A DNA stretch of 64,000 nt from Accumulibacter sp003538495 (GCF_029255145.1 NZ_JAPUVQ010000113.1:16867-80866), one strand, 5' to 3'. Positions 51,381 to 60,721 are shown, numbered from the stretch's first letter. Translations and numbers: made by a program. Notes: generated by a model from the letters alone, not told the origin.

Positions 51381-52307
51381 TCATTTGACGGTAAGCCGCG
51401 CCACGCCCTTGCTGGTGTGCGACTCAAGATCGATGGTCTTGCCCTTGTACTCGACCGTCACATGGCGGGCGTTTCCCAGCACCAGCGAGAACGGCGGTTG
51501 CCCGGTGATATCCTGTTGGCTGCCTGCCGGCTTGAAACCCGTCGACAGCACCTCGCCGCGGCCATCGAGAACCTCTATCCAGGCGGCCTCCGCGAAGCGG
51601 AGCCTGAGCGTGTCGCCGACAGCTGCAGGCGGCGTGTCGATCGTCGCCGCGCCTTGCGACTGGCCGCCGGGACTCTGAACGACAGCCCCCGCCGGGTTCG
51701 CTGGCGCGGCTGCCGCCGACGGGCCAGGCGGCGCAAGCACCGGCTGCGTCTCGATCGGGGCCGCCGGCGGTGCCGCGACTACCGGCGGCGCGGCAGGCGC
51801 TGGCAAGTTGCTGCTGCCGGTCAACGCCGCCAGCTTCTCGTCCCAGAAGCCCGGTGGCACAAACAGATACGCCAGCACGGCCAGCAGCAGCAACAGCAGC
51901 CCGCCAAATATCGCGAGGTAGTCGCGCCGCTCTGCCCGCCTTCCGGCTTGCGGCAAGCTGGCGCTGGTTCCGGCGGATACCTCGAGCTGCAGAGTCCGCT
52001 GCATCTGTTCCGCGTCGAGACCGCGCATCAGGGCATCGCCGTCCAGATTGAGCAGGCGCGCGTAGTTGCGAACGAAGCCGCGAATCATGGTGTTGCCGGG
52101 CAGCGACGACCAGTCCTCGCTCTCCAGCGCGGCTACCTGCCTGGGGCCAAGCTTCAGCGACTGCGCGGCGTCGGCGACGCTGATGCCTCTGGCCTCGCGA
52201 GCGGCGCGCAGCTGCTGCCCGACGGTTGCGAGCGGCGCCTCGTGTGTAGCATTTCCGCCTGGCAAGCCCTGCTCTGCGGCGATCGAGAATACAGACTGTT
52301 CACTCAT
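51381..52307 (-). CDS. rodZ: RodZ-like cytoskeletal/HTH membrane protein
   Basis: A 308-residue protein with RodZ architecture: an HTH_25 domain near residues 27-90 (LRAAREARGISVADAA), a single helix near residues 132-152, a Pro/Ala-rich periplasmic linker and a C-terminal DUF4115 domain (about 225-305). RodZ connects MreB to the cell wall machinery. It overlaps the PilW gene by 4 bp and precedes ispG by 28 bp, the usual arrangement. Confidence 0.92.
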   Translation of the reverse strand: MSEQSVFSIAAEQGLPGGNATHEAPLATVGQQLRAAREARGISVADAAQSLKLGPRQVAALESEDWSSLPGNTMIRGFVRNYARLLNLDGDALMRGLDAEQMQRTLQLEVSAGTSASLPQAGRRAERRDYLAIFGGLLLLLLAVLAYLFVPPGFWDEKLAALTGSSNLPAPAAPPVVAAPPAAPIETQPVLAPPGPSAAAAPANPAGAVVQSPGGQSQGAATIDTPPAAVGDTLRLRFAEAAWIEVLDGRGEVLSTGFKPAGSQQDITGQPPFSLVLGNARHVTVEYKGKTIDLESHTSKGVARLTVK

Positions 52308-53107
52308 TCGAAGTTGCCTTTCAGCAGTTCATGAGCCTCCGGTGAGAGCGGAAAGTTTCGCTTCAACTGGGCAGCATAGCGGGCTTCGGCCAGACGATCG
52401 CCGAGTTTCCGTTCGACCCGCACCATTAACCACAGCGCCTCGGCATTCGGCTTGGCCTTGCGGATCAGGTCTGCAAGCTGCCGACTGGCAAGGTCCAGAT
52501 TACCGCGCTGGTAGTTGATGTCTGCCAGTTGCAGCAGCGCCTGCGGGTTGTCTGGCACGATCCGCAGACTGTGCTCGATCAGCCCCTGGGCATTATCCAG
52601 ATCACCGAGCTTGATGTAGCAGGCGCCGGCATTCAGGTAAGCCCTCTCGGGGGTTTCGTACAAACGGTTCTTCATTGCTCGCTGCAAAATCGGAATGGCC
52701 TCTTTCTCCCTGCCAATCTGGCAAAGATACCAGCCATAGTTGTTCTGGAGTTCGGGATCGTTGGGGTCAAGGCTCAAGGCTCGTTGAAAATCCCGGTCGG
52801 CGAGTTGCATCTCGCCGATGTGGTAGAGCACCAGCCCGCGGGTACCATGCGCCTTCGCGTAATCCGGGTCGACGACGATGGCCATCGTCAGCTCCTCAAG
52901 CGCCACCGAGTAATTCTTGTTCTGCAGGTACAGCGAACCCAGATCGGTATGCAGCTTGGCGCGCGTGCGGTTGTCGCGGGGCGGCGTCGGCCGCCGCGAA
53001 TCGACGTCCTCCTCGGCGGGCTTCTGCGCGCTGCCCGAAGAGAAGAGTCCAGACGAACAGCCACTGGCGCTCAGCAACGCGACCAACACCCATGCAAGCT
53101 TCCTCAT
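52304..53107 (-). CDS. pilW: Type IV pilus biogenesis lipoprotein PilW/PilF
   Basis: A 267-residue outer-membrane lipoprotein. The lipobox is SASGC (Cys at residue 17) and about six TPR units follow, for example NYSVALEELTMAIVVDPDY and LADRDFQRALSLDPNDPE. It assists outer-membrane assembly of the PilQ secretin. The ATG at 53107 overlaps the rlmN stop by 4 bp. Longer starts lie within rlmN. No other pilus genes occur in the window. Confidence 0.92.
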   Translation of the reverse strand: MRKLAWVLVALLSASGCSSGLFSSGSAQKPAEEDVDSRRPTPPRDNRTRAKLHTDLGSLYLQNKNYSVALEELTMAIVVDPDYAKAHGTRGLVLYHIGEMQLADRDFQRALSLDPNDPELQNNYGWYLCQIGREKEAIPILQRAMKNRLYETPERAYLNAGACYIKLGDLDNAQGLIEHSLRIVPDNPQALLQLADINYQRGNLDLASRQLADLIRKAKPNAEALWLMVRVERKLGDRLAEARYAAQLKRNFPLSPEAHELLKGNFE

Positions 53108-54222
53108 CTGGCGACCTCGTGACGCGCCATTTGGAGCGCAAAGGTTCGCCCTGTACCACGTTTTGTCCGGTCTAGAATCTGCCCCGCCAGCTGCCCGCAA
53201 GCGGCATCGATGTCGTCGCCTCGCGTCTTGCGGGTCGTCGTTACCACCCCGGCGGCCATCAGAATCTCGGCAAAACGTCGGATGCGTGGTGCCGGAGAGC
53301 GGCGATACGACGAGCCCGGGAACGGATTGAAGGGGATCAGGTTGAACTTGCACGGCACGTCGCGGGTCAGCGCCAGCAACTCCTCCGCCTGCCCATCCGA
53401 GTCATTGACGCCGTCGAGCATGACGTACTCGAAAGTCACGAAATCGCGAGGCGCCTTCTCCAGATACCGTCTGCAGGCCGCCAGCAGCAGCGGCAAGGGG
53501 TACTTGCGGTTGATCGGCACCAGTTCATCACGCAGACGGTCATTCGGCGCGTGCAGGGAAACAGCCAGAGCCACCGGGCACTCGTCGCGCAAGCGGTCCA
53601 TCGCCGGTACCAGACCCGAGGTGGAGACCGTGACCCGGCGGCGGGAAAGACCATAGGCGTCGTCGTCAAGCATCAGACGCAGCGCCAGGACCGTATGGTC
53701 GAGGTTGGCCAGCGGCTCGCCCATGCCCATCAGCACGACATTGCTGATCACCCGCTCACCTTGCGTTTCGCCGTGCCGGTAAGCGCCGAGCGCGTGCCTG
53801 GCCTGCCACAACTGGCCAATGATCTCGGCAACCGTCAGATTGCGGTTGAAACCCTGCTTGCCGGTCGAGCAGAATGAGCAGTCCAGCGCACAGCCGGCCT
53901 GAGTCGAGATGCACAGCGTGCCGCGATCGTCCTCCGGAATGAACACCGACTCGACGGCATTGCCGGCGCCGACGTCGAACAGGAACTTGCGCGTCCCGTC
54001 GCCGGCGAGGCTGTCAGCAACGATGGCGGGCGGCAGCACCACCGCCATGTCCTTCAGTTTCTCGCGCAGACTCCGGGCCAGGTCGGTCATCGCATCGAAA
54101 TCACCCTGCCCGAAGCGATGCACCCAGCGCAACACCTGCCTGGCGCGAAAAGGCTTCTCGCCGTGTCCGGCGAAAAACGCCGACAGGCTGGCGGCATCGA
54201 GATCGAGCAGGTTGACCGTCAT
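53104..54222 (-). CDS. rlmN: 23S rRNA/tRNA C2-adenosine methyltransferase RlmN
   Basis: Radical-SAM enzyme methylating A2503 of 23S rRNA and A37 of some tRNAs. The 372-residue protein has the cluster motif CALDCSFC near residue 110, the upstream LCISTQAGC, and the methyl-accepting cysteine in DIDAACGQL near residue 342. The start at 54222 matches the usual LLDLDAASL... N-terminus. It lies 18 bp downstream of ndk. Confidence 0.97.
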   Translation of the reverse strand: MTVNLLDLDAASLSAFFAGHGEKPFRARQVLRWVHRFGQGDFDAMTDLARSLREKLKDMAVVLPPAIVADSLAGDGTRKFLFDVGAGNAVESVFIPEDDRGTLCISTQAGCALDCSFCSTGKQGFNRNLTVAEIIGQLWQARHALGAYRHGETQGERVISNVVLMGMGEPLANLDHTVLALRLMLDDDAYGLSRRRVTVSTSGLVPAMDRLRDECPVALAVSLHAPNDRLRDELVPINRKYPLPLLLAACRRYLEKAPRDFVTFEYVMLDGVNDSDGQAEELLALTRDVPCKFNLIPFNPFPGSSYRRSPAPRIRRFAEILMAAGVVTTTRKTRGDDIDAACGQLAGQILDRTKRGTGRTFALQMARHEVAR

Positions 54223-54240
54223 GAAAACCGATGCTTCGGC

Positions 54241-54669
54241 CTAGCGGCCGGAATAGACGGCCATCGCCGGAAAGAAGAAGGCAATCTCGGTCTTCGCCGT
54301 TTCCTCGCCGTCCGAGCCATGCACGGCGTTGGCGTCGATCGACTCGGCGAAGTCCGCACGGATCGTTCCCGCGGCGGCCTTCTTCGGATCGGTGGCGCCC
54401 ATCAGCTCGCGGTTCTTGGCAATCGCATCCTCGCCCTCGAGTACCTGCACCATCACCGGACCGGAAATCATGAACGACACCAGATCATTGAAAAACGGAC
54501 GCTCCTTATGCACGGCGTAGAAACCGCCAGCTTCCTGTGGTGACAGCCAGGCCATCCTGGCGGCGATCACCTTCAGCCCGTTGGTCTCGAAACGGGAGTA
54601 GATCTTGCCAATCACGTTCTTGGCGACGGCATCGGGCTTGATGATGGAAAGAGTACGTTCGACGGCCAT
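54241..54669 (-). CDS. ndk: Nucleoside diphosphate kinase
   Basis: Balances nucleoside triphosphate pools. The 142-residue protein begins MAVERTLSIIKPDAV. The phosphohistidine is in NAVHGSD near residue 117 and the signature GATDPKKAAAGTIR precedes it. A strong extended -10 (TATAAT) lies about 72 nt upstream, making ndk the likely first gene of the rlmN-to-der run. Confidence 0.97.
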   Translation of the reverse strand: MAVERTLSIIKPDAVAKNVIGKIYSRFETNGLKVIAARMAWLSPQEAGGFYAVHKERPFFNDLVSFMISGPVMVQVLEGEDAIAKNRELMGATDPKKAAAGTIRADFAESIDANAVHGSDGEETAKTEIAFFFPAMAVYSGR

Positions 54670-54740
54670 GAATCATTCTCCAAACAGTAGGTAGTCAAGA
54701 AAAACGACGACAAATCATATCGCTAGAAACACAACCTCAT

Positions 54741-54749
54741 ATTATACCA
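54741..54749 (-). promoter_or_regulatory. Extended -10 promoter of ndk
   Basis: TGGTATAAT on the minus strand: a perfect TATAAT with the TGn extension, which can act without a -35. The leader would be about 65 nt. Confidence 0.65.
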
Positions 54750-54783
54750 AGACTCCGGCACAGATCTGCTATCGCCGGGCGAC

Positions 54784-54824
54784 GAAAAGCAAGGCGCGCG
54801 TACGGGTCTCCCCGCACGCGCGCC
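54784..54824 (-). terminator. Terminator of the dct operon
   Basis: On the minus strand GGCGCGCGTGCGGG pairs with CCCGTACGCGCGCC (13 of 14) around a GAGA tetraloop (54793-54824), followed by TTGCTTTT. It lies 28 bp after the dctM stop. Confidence 0.75.
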
Positions 54825-54851
54825 TCTATCGCGCCAGTTCTGGCGTGGCGT

Positions 54852-56135
54852 CTACATCATGCCCAGCCTGGTCGGCAGCCAGGTCGAAATGATCGGAACA
54901 TAAGTGATGAGGACCAGGTAGGCGAGCATCGACAGCAACCACGGCCAGACGGCGATGGTCAGATCGGTAATCCCCATCTTGGTAATCCCCGAGGCCACAT
55001 AGAGGTTGAGGCCGACCGGCGGATGGCACATCCCCACTTCCATGTTCACCACCATCAGGATGCCGAAGTGCACCGGATCAATCCCCAGGGTCATCGCTAC
55101 CGGGAAGAGAATCGGCGCAAAGATCAGCACGATCGACGACGGCTCCATGAAGTTGCCGGCAAGCAGCAGGATCACGTTCACCGCCAGCAGGAAGGCGATC
55201 ATGCCAAGTCCGTGGCCCAGCATCCAGTCGGCCAACGTCTGCGGGATGTTCTCGTTGGTCATGATGAACGAGAAGAGCACGGCGTTGGTGATGATGTAGA
55301 GCAGCATCGCCGACATGTTCGCCGAGTTGAGCAGCACCCGCGGCACGTCGCTCAGCGACAGGTCCTTGTAAACAAAGACGGCGACGACGAAGGCGTAGAC
55401 CGCGCTCATCGCCGCGGCCTCGGTCGGCGTGAACATGCCGCTGTAGATCCCGCCCATGACGATGACGATCAGCAGCAACCCCCAGGCCGATTCACGGAAA
55501 GCCTTGAAGCGCTCGGCGAACGACGATTTGGCCATGCGCGGATAGTTGTTGGTCCGCGCCCGATACCAGGTCACGCCACCAAGGACCATCGCCAGACCGA
55601 TACCGGGGATCACGCCGGCCATGAACAGCGCGCCGACCGAGGTATTGGTGGCGACCGAATACATGACCATCACGATCGACGGCGGGATCAGGATGCCGAG
55701 CGCCCCGGAAGTGGTGATCACCCCGGCGCCGAAGCGCTTCGGAAAACCGGCCTTGACCATCGCCGGCATCAGGATCGAGCCGATCGCCACGACGGTCGCT
55801 GGCGAAGAACCCGAAACGGCCGCAAACAGCGCACAGGCGAGAACGCCGGCGAGACCCAAGCCGCCGTACCAGTGGCCGACCATGCTCGTCGCGAACCTGA
55901 TCATCCGTCGCGCCACGCCACCGTGAGTCAGGAAGTTGCCGGCCAGGATGAAGAACGGAATGGCCATGATCTCGAACTTCTCGATGCCGGTGAACAACTT
56001 GAGAGCGACCGCCTCGAGCGGCACTTCGGTGAACATGAACAGGAAGCTGAGGACCGTCAGGCCGAGCGAGATCGAGATCGGCATGCCCGTCAGCATCAGA
56101 CACAACAGGATGGTGAAGATGATGATGGCGTTCAT
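54852..56135 (-). CDS. dctM: TRAP transporter large permease, DctM
   Basis: A 427-residue, roughly 12-13-helix sodium-coupled permease of the DctM family. Typical segments include PFFILAGNFLTHGGVARRM, AAVSGSSPATVVAIGSI and PPSIVMVMYSVATNTSVGALFMAG. It works with DctQ and DctP to import C4-dicarboxylates such as malate, fumarate and succinate. Its start overlaps dctQ by 4 bp. A strong hairpin terminator lies just downstream. Confidence 0.95.
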   Translation of the reverse strand: MNAIIIFTILLCLMLTGMPISISLGLTVLSFLFMFTEVPLEAVALKLFTGIEKFEIMAIPFFILAGNFLTHGGVARRMIRFATSMVGHWYGGLGLAGVLACALFAAVSGSSPATVVAIGSILMPAMVKAGFPKRFGAGVITTSGALGILIPPSIVMVMYSVATNTSVGALFMAGVIPGIGLAMVLGGVTWYRARTNNYPRMAKSSFAERFKAFRESAWGLLLIVIVMGGIYSGMFTPTEAAAMSAVYAFVVAVFVYKDLSLSDVPRVLLNSANMSAMLLYIITNAVLFSFIMTNENIPQTLADWMLGHGLGMIAFLLAVNVILLLAGNFMEPSSIVLIFAPILFPVAMTLGIDPVHFGILMVVNMEVGMCHPPVGLNLYVASGITKMGITDLTIAVWPWLLSMLAYLVLITYVPIISTWLPTRLGMM

Positions 56136-56836
56136 TGTTTCTGGCCTCCGTTGCCCGAGCGATCTTCCGGATGTCGCTTCTCGTACGTCCGGTCATGGGG
56201 ATGCAGGTTGTCCTCCATCTCGTAGACCGTCACCTCGTCCGGAATCTCTTCCGTTTCGAGTCCATCGACATGGCCGTGATCGTGGTGCGGCAACTCGCCG
56301 GTCTTCAGGAAACTCACGGTGACCTGCAGAAAGCGGAAACACATCAACGACGAACCCAGCGGGATGGCGCTATAGACCACCCAGGTCGGCCACTCGAGGT
56401 CGGGTGTCGTCGGCCCAGAGAACATGTCGTTGGTATTCATCCCGAGAAACTGGAAGATCGCGTAGTGGGCACCGTTGTCCCACACGAAAAACGCGCCCAA
56501 GGTACCGACGACGCCGGTAAACAAGGCGCCGGCGAGCATGCCAAAAACGACGAACTTGGCGCGCCAGCGATCGCTCAGGCGGTTGATCATCACGTCGACC
56601 CCGACGTGGATGCCGGTGCGAACGCCGTAGGCCGCTCCGAACTTCGCCATCCAGACGAACATGATGATGCACAATTCCTGCGCCCATCCGACGTTGAGCG
56701 ACAGCAACCAGTCCTGCAAGACCGGAATTTCATATCCGGCCGCGTAGCGATGGGCGACGGAGATAAAGATGATCGTCGTCGCCGCCCCCATGAGGAAGGT
56801 GATCAGCCATTCCTCCAGGTGATCAAGTATTTTCAT
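56132..56836 (-). CDS. dctQ: TRAP transporter small permease, DctQ
   Basis: A 234-residue protein with four helices (about residues 12-32, 50-68, 100-125, 150-175). WAQELCIIMFVWMAKFGAAYG and GIHVGVDVM are family-typical. It is longer than usual DctQ (about 160-230) because of a His/Asp/Glu-rich C-terminal tail (HHDHGHVDG, NLHPHDRTYEKRHPED; about 187-234). The tail may bind metal. It is separated from dctP by a terminator-like hairpin. Confidence 0.92.
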   Translation of the reverse strand: MKILDHLEEWLITFLMGAATTIIFISVAHRYAAGYEIPVLQDWLLSLNVGWAQELCIIMFVWMAKFGAAYGVRTGIHVGVDVMINRLSDRWRAKFVVFGMLAGALFTGVVGTLGAFFVWDNGAHYAIFQFLGMNTNDMFSGPTTPDLEWPTWVVYSAIPLGSSLMCFRFLQVTVSFLKTGELPHHDHGHVDGLETEEIPDEVTVYEMEDNLHPHDRTYEKRHPEDRSGNGGQKQ

Positions 56837-56869
56837 TCATGAGTCCCCCAGAAAGTCCCCGCCTGCCTG

Positions 56870-56902
56870 AAAAAAACCCGCTGGGCGTGGTGTCCCAACG
56901 GG
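56870..56902 (-). terminator. Intra-operon terminator between dctP and dctQM
   Basis: On the minus strand CCCGTTGGG and CCCAGCGGG (one G-U/mismatch position) form a stem followed by seven T residues. Partial termination would give more DctP than DctQM, as expected for a binding protein. Confidence 0.8.
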
Positions 56903-56925
56903 CTGCTTTCGTGCTCTCTAGCTCC

Positions 56926-57939
56926 CTAGAGCTTGCTTGGATCGAACCCGGTCTCCTTGTACACCGACTGCAGTAGATCCTTGCCGATCCGCGATTCCAT
57001 CTCCTTATGCACCGGCACCAGCGCCTTCTTGAAGGCCAGGCGCTGTTCGGGCGTCGGCACGTGGACGGCCGTCTTGCCGGTCTTCTTGACCGATTCGAGG
57101 TCCTTGTCGTTCTGCTCCTTGGCGATCTTGTTGGCGTACTCGGTCGACTCCTTCATCGCCGCTTCGAGCTGGCCGCGGACGTCTGCCGGCAAGCCGTCCC
57201 AGAACTTCTTGTTGACGATCACGGCGTAACCGAGGTACCCATGGTCGGTCAGCGCCAGATGCTTCTGCACTTCGAAGAACTTCTGGGTGTAAAGGTTGGA
57301 GATCGGGTTCTCGGTCCCGTCGACAACACCGGTCTGCAGCGCCTGATAAACCTCTGAGAAGGCCATCACCTGCGGAATCGCCTTGAGCGCGCGCATCTGC
57401 GCTTCGAGCACCTTGGACGACTGAATGCGCAGCTTCTTGCCCTTGAGATCCTCCGGCATCATGATCGGCGTGTTCGCCGAAAACGACTTGAAGCCGTTGT
57501 CCCAGTAGGCCAGGCCGGTCACCCCCTTGGGCTCCAGCTTCTTCAACAGGCTCTTGCCAAGCGGACCCTGGGTCACTTTGTGCAGGTCGACGTAGTTGTC
57601 GAAGATGTACGGCAGGTCGAAGACTTCAAACTCCTTCACGCCGAGCGGGCCGAACTTGGCCAGCGACGGCGCGAGCATCTGCACGGCACCGAGTTGCAGC
57701 GCCTCGAGTTCCTCCTTGTCCTTGTACAGCGTCGAGTTGCCGTAGACTTCGACCTTGACCTTGCCCTTGGTCAGTTCGCCGGCGCGCTTGGCGAAGAAAT
57801 CCGCACCCAGACCCTTCGGCGTATCGTTGGCTACCACGTGGCTGAACTTGATCACGATCGGATCGTCGGCGAGAGCTGTGAGCGGCCCGGCGGACACCGC
57901 GCAGACCACCAAGCCAAACAGCAGTTTCGAAATTTTCAT
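56926..57939 (-). CDS. dctP: TRAP transporter dicarboxylate-binding protein, DctP
   Basis: A 337-residue periplasmic binding protein. The signal peptide ends near residue 24 (PLTALA), and the mature protein starts DDPIVIKFSHVVAND. The substrate arginine region is LRIQSSKVLEAQMRALKAIP near residue 170, followed by QTGVVDGTENPISN. It delivers C4-dicarboxylates to DctQM. GGAGGAGA lies 6 nt before the ATG. It faces dctS across a 191-bp control region. Confidence 0.95.
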   Translation of the reverse strand: MKISKLLFGLVVCAVSAGPLTALADDPIVIKFSHVVANDTPKGLGADFFAKRAGELTKGKVKVEVYGNSTLYKDKEELEALQLGAVQMLAPSLAKFGPLGVKEFEVFDLPYIFDNYVDLHKVTQGPLGKSLLKKLEPKGVTGLAYWDNGFKSFSANTPIMMPEDLKGKKLRIQSSKVLEAQMRALKAIPQVMAFSEVYQALQTGVVDGTENPISNLYTQKFFEVQKHLALTDHGYLGYAVIVNKKFWDGLPADVRGQLEAAMKESTEYANKIAKEQNDKDLESVKKTGKTAVHVPTPEQRLAFKKALVPVHKEMESRIGKDLLQSVYKETGFDPSKL

Positions 57940-58027
57940 GTTGTCTCCTCCATTCGAGAGTTGGTTGTGAAATCACGCCATGACTGTGTTGCAGCAGCGA
58001 ATATCACAAAAAAACGCGCTGGCGAGT

Positions 58028-58045
58028 ATTGTGGAAATCCGCAAT
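58028..58045. promoter_or_regulatory. Imperfect palindrome in the dctP/dctS control region
   Basis: ATTGTGGAAATCCGCAAT is an 18-bp inverted repeat with 7 of 9 pairs matching, located 88 bp before dctP and 85 bp before dctS. It is the best candidate for the DctR binding site. Confidence 0.45.
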
Positions 58046-58130
58046 GCAATGCATCGACCAAGCGCCGGACCGCGGTTTGACATCGTCCATGGCGCTCTCG
58101 GCAGTCAGAACTTGGGTAAGATGGCAGCCC

Positions 58131-60125
58131 ATGAAAGACGCCCCCCTCGTATACCAGCGCGACCTCCGGCGGCCCATTCCCCAGAATTGGTCGCACTGGT
58201 ACCTCTCGATCCTCAAGGTGGCCGTCGGCCTGCTGCTGATCCTGCTGATCGCGCTGCTCTGGCTGTTGCGCCAGAACGCGATCGATGAACAACGCTCGAC
58301 CTTGATCGCCGACGTCCTTTGGCTGGAGCAAAGCGTTCGCTTTCACCTCGAGGGCAACTCCGAGCAACTGCGGCAACTCGCCCTCGACCTCACCCGGGCA
58401 GGCGATCAGGAGGCTCTATTCGCTCTGCGCGCGCGCCACATACTCAAGAACAACCCGGAACTGCAGCAGGTCCTGTGGCTGGACGCAACGGCCACCGCGG
58501 TGCACGGGATGCCGACCCGAAAGCTGCCGCGACACGAGTCGGAAGCATCCGACGACAGCCCCGTCGGCCGCGCGATCGAACTCGCCCGCCTCGGCGAGCC
58601 GGTCTACAGCGACGCCTATCAGACGGCTGAGGCAAGCCAGTTCGAACTCTACGTGCCGATCTTCGATGACGGCCGCTATCGCGGCACGCTGCTCGGCGTC
58701 TATTCGCTCAATGGCCTGCTCAAACAACAGGTTCCCTGGTGGTTCGCCGAAAAATATCAGGTCCGCGTTCTGGACGGCAACGGCAGCGTACTGGCCAGCA
58801 AATCGAAGATTGACGCCGCGGCGACCACCCTCAGCTACCCGGTCATCCTCGACCCGCCAGGCTATGGCGTCGTGCTGCAGGTCACCGCCTACCGCGGAGC
58901 GGACAATCTGGCGCAGACCCTGATTGCGGCGCTGATCATTGTCCTGGCGGCGGCTGTCTTCTGGAGTCTGTGGGCGGTCCGTGGTCTGATCCAGAGGCGG
59001 CTCTACGCCGAGCAGGCACTGCGCTCGGAGTACGCATTCCGCAAGGCGATGGAGGACTCGCTGATGGTCGGCATGCGGGCGCGCGACCTCGACGGCCGGG
59101 TCAGCTACGTTAACCCGGCGTTCCTGCATATGGTCGGCTTCAGCGCCGAAGAGCTGATCGGCAGCGAGCCGCCGATGCCCTACTGGGCGCCGGAAGAAAT
59201 GGAGAGAACCCTGCAGCTGCACAACGAGGTACTCCAGGGCAAGGCGCCACCAGAGGGCTTCGAGATCCGCCTGATGCGCAAGGACGGCAGCCGCTTCGAT
59301 GCTCTGGTCTATGAGGCGCCGCTGATCGACGCCGATGGTCAGCAAACCGGCTGGATGGCGTCGATCATCGACGTCACCGTCCGCAAGCACGCCGAGGAAC
59401 TCGCCCAGCAGCAGCAGGAAAAACTTCAGGTCACCGCACGCCTGGTGACCATGGGCGAGATGGCGTCAACGCTGGCCCACGAGCTGAACCAGCCACTGGC
59501 GGCAATCACCAGTTACAACGCCGGCTGCCTGAACAAGCTCGAGTCGGGCAATTTCACGACCGAGCAGCTGCAGGAAGCGCTCGGAAAACTGGCCGTCCAG
59601 GCCCAGCGTGCAGGCCACATCATCCGCCGGGTGCACGACTTCGTGCGCAAGAGCGAACCCAAGCGCGCGCCATGCGACCTCGCCGAAGTGATCGACGACA
59701 GTGTCGGCTTCATCGACGGGGCGGCGAAGGCCCGCGGCGTCCGTATCGTCCGCGAGATCCAGGGCATGCGTCCCGAACTGATGGCCGATCCGGTGATGCT
59801 CGAACAGGTGCTGCTCAACCTGATGCGCAACGGCATCGAGGCGATGCGGCACACCCCCTCCGAGCAGCGGCGGCTGACCGTCAAGCTCAGCCAACTCGAC
59901 AATCATCAAATGGAGATCCGGGTGATTGATCGTGGCCCGGGGATCCCGCCCGAGGTGAAAGACAAGCTGTTTACCCCGTTGTTCTCGACCAAGGCCGAGG
60001 GCATGGGCATGGGACTCAACATCTGCCGTTCGATTATCGAGGTTCACCACGGCCGGCTCTGGGTTGAGCCCAACCCGGAAGGCGGCTCGATCTTTTTCAT
60101 CACCCTCCCGATTGCCATGCAATGA
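58131..60125 (+). CDS. dctS: Dicarboxylate-sensing histidine kinase DctS
   Basis: A 664-residue membrane kinase. Helices near residues 26-46 and 263-285 flank a periplasmic sensor. A PAS domain (about 305-430) follows with the VSYVNPAFLHMVGFS segment. The H-box is LAHELNQPL near residue 447, and the ATPase core has LNLMRNGIEAM, DRGPGIPPE and GMGMGLNICRSIIE. It should sense C4-dicarboxylates and phosphorylate DctR. The ATG at 58131 was chosen; upstream ATGs lie in the control region. It overlaps dctR by 4 bp. Confidence 0.93.
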   Translation: MKDAPLVYQRDLRRPIPQNWSHWYLSILKVAVGLLLILLIALLWLLRQNAIDEQRSTLIADVLWLEQSVRFHLEGNSEQLRQLALDLTRAGDQEALFALRARHILKNNPELQQVLWLDATATAVHGMPTRKLPRHESEASDDSPVGRAIELARLGEPVYSDAYQTAEASQFELYVPIFDDGRYRGTLLGVYSLNGLLKQQVPWWFAEKYQVRVLDGNGSVLASKSKIDAAATTLSYPVILDPPGYGVVLQVTAYRGADNLAQTLIAALIIVLAAAVFWSLWAVRGLIQRRLYAEQALRSEYAFRKAMEDSLMVGMRARDLDGRVSYVNPAFLHMVGFSAEELIGSEPPMPYWAPEEMERTLQLHNEVLQGKAPPEGFEIRLMRKDGSRFDALVYEAPLIDADGQQTGWMASIIDVTVRKHAEELAQQQQEKLQVTARLVTMGEMASTLAHELNQPLAAITSYNAGCLNKLESGNFTTEQLQEALGKLAVQAQRAGHIIRRVHDFVRKSEPKRAPCDLAEVIDDSVGFIDGAAKARGVRIVREIQGMRPELMADPVMLEQVLLNLMRNGIEAMRHTPSEQRRLTVKLSQLDNHQMEIRVIDRGPGIPPEVKDKLFTPLFSTKAEGMGMGLNICRSIIEVHHGRLWVEPNPEGGSIFFITLPIAMQ

Positions 60126-60721
60126 GCCCGCACGCCTACCTGGTCGACGACGACGAAGCGATCCGCGACTCACTCGGCTGGCTACTCGAATCGCGCGGTG
60201 TCGCCTGCCTGAGCTACCCCTCTGCCGAAGACTTCCTGGCTGCCTGGAACCCCTCGCTTACCGGCTGCATCGTGCTCGACATCCGCATGGACGGCATGAG
60301 CGGACCCGAGCTTTTCGCGACCTTGTGCGAGCACGGCAGCAAGCTGCCGGTGATCTTTCTGACCGGCCACGGTGACGTGCCGATGGCCGTCGCGGCACTG
60401 AAGCAGGGTGCTTTCGATTTTGTCGAGAAACCCTGCAACGACAACGAACTGGTCAATCGCGTGATCGAAGCGCTGAAGCTCGATGAAACCCAGCGGCTGG
60501 CGGCGTCGGGCGCCGATACGGTAAACGCCCTGACCGACCGCCTCACCACCCGCGAGCGGCAGGTCATGGACCTGATCCTGGCCGGAAAGCTGAACAAGGT
60601 GATCGCCGACGAACTGCAGATCAGCATGCGCACGGTCGAAGTGCACCGCGCCAACCTCTTCGAAAAAATGGGCGTCAGAACAGCAGTTGAACTGGCGCAA
60701 CTGCTGGCCGGCAAACGCTGA
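60122..60721 (+). CDS. dctR: FixJ/LuxR-type response regulator DctR
   Basis: A 199-residue regulator. The receiver domain has DDDE (residues 8-11), the phospho-acceptor Asp in VLDIRMDGMSG near residue 55 and Lys in EKPCND near residue 105. The LuxR-type output domain (about 136-199) contains LTTRERQVMDLILAGKLNK and MRTVEVHRANLFEKMGV. It should activate dctPQM. Its stop faces tilS 42 bp away. Confidence 0.93.
   Translation: MSPHAYLVDDDEAIRDSLGWLLESRGVACLSYPSAEDFLAAWNPSLTGCIVLDIRMDGMSGPELFATLCEHGSKLPVIFLTGHGDVPMAVAALKQGAFDFVEKPCNDNELVNRVIEALKLDETQRLAASGADTVNALTDRLTTRERQVMDLILAGKLNKVIADELQISMRTVEVHRANLFEKMGVRTAVELAQLLAGKR

Noticed and set aside
55023..56225. A 400-codon plus-strand frame, very rich in His, Arg and Gln
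   Set aside because: It is antisense to dctM and has the composition expected from reading a membrane-protein gene backwards.
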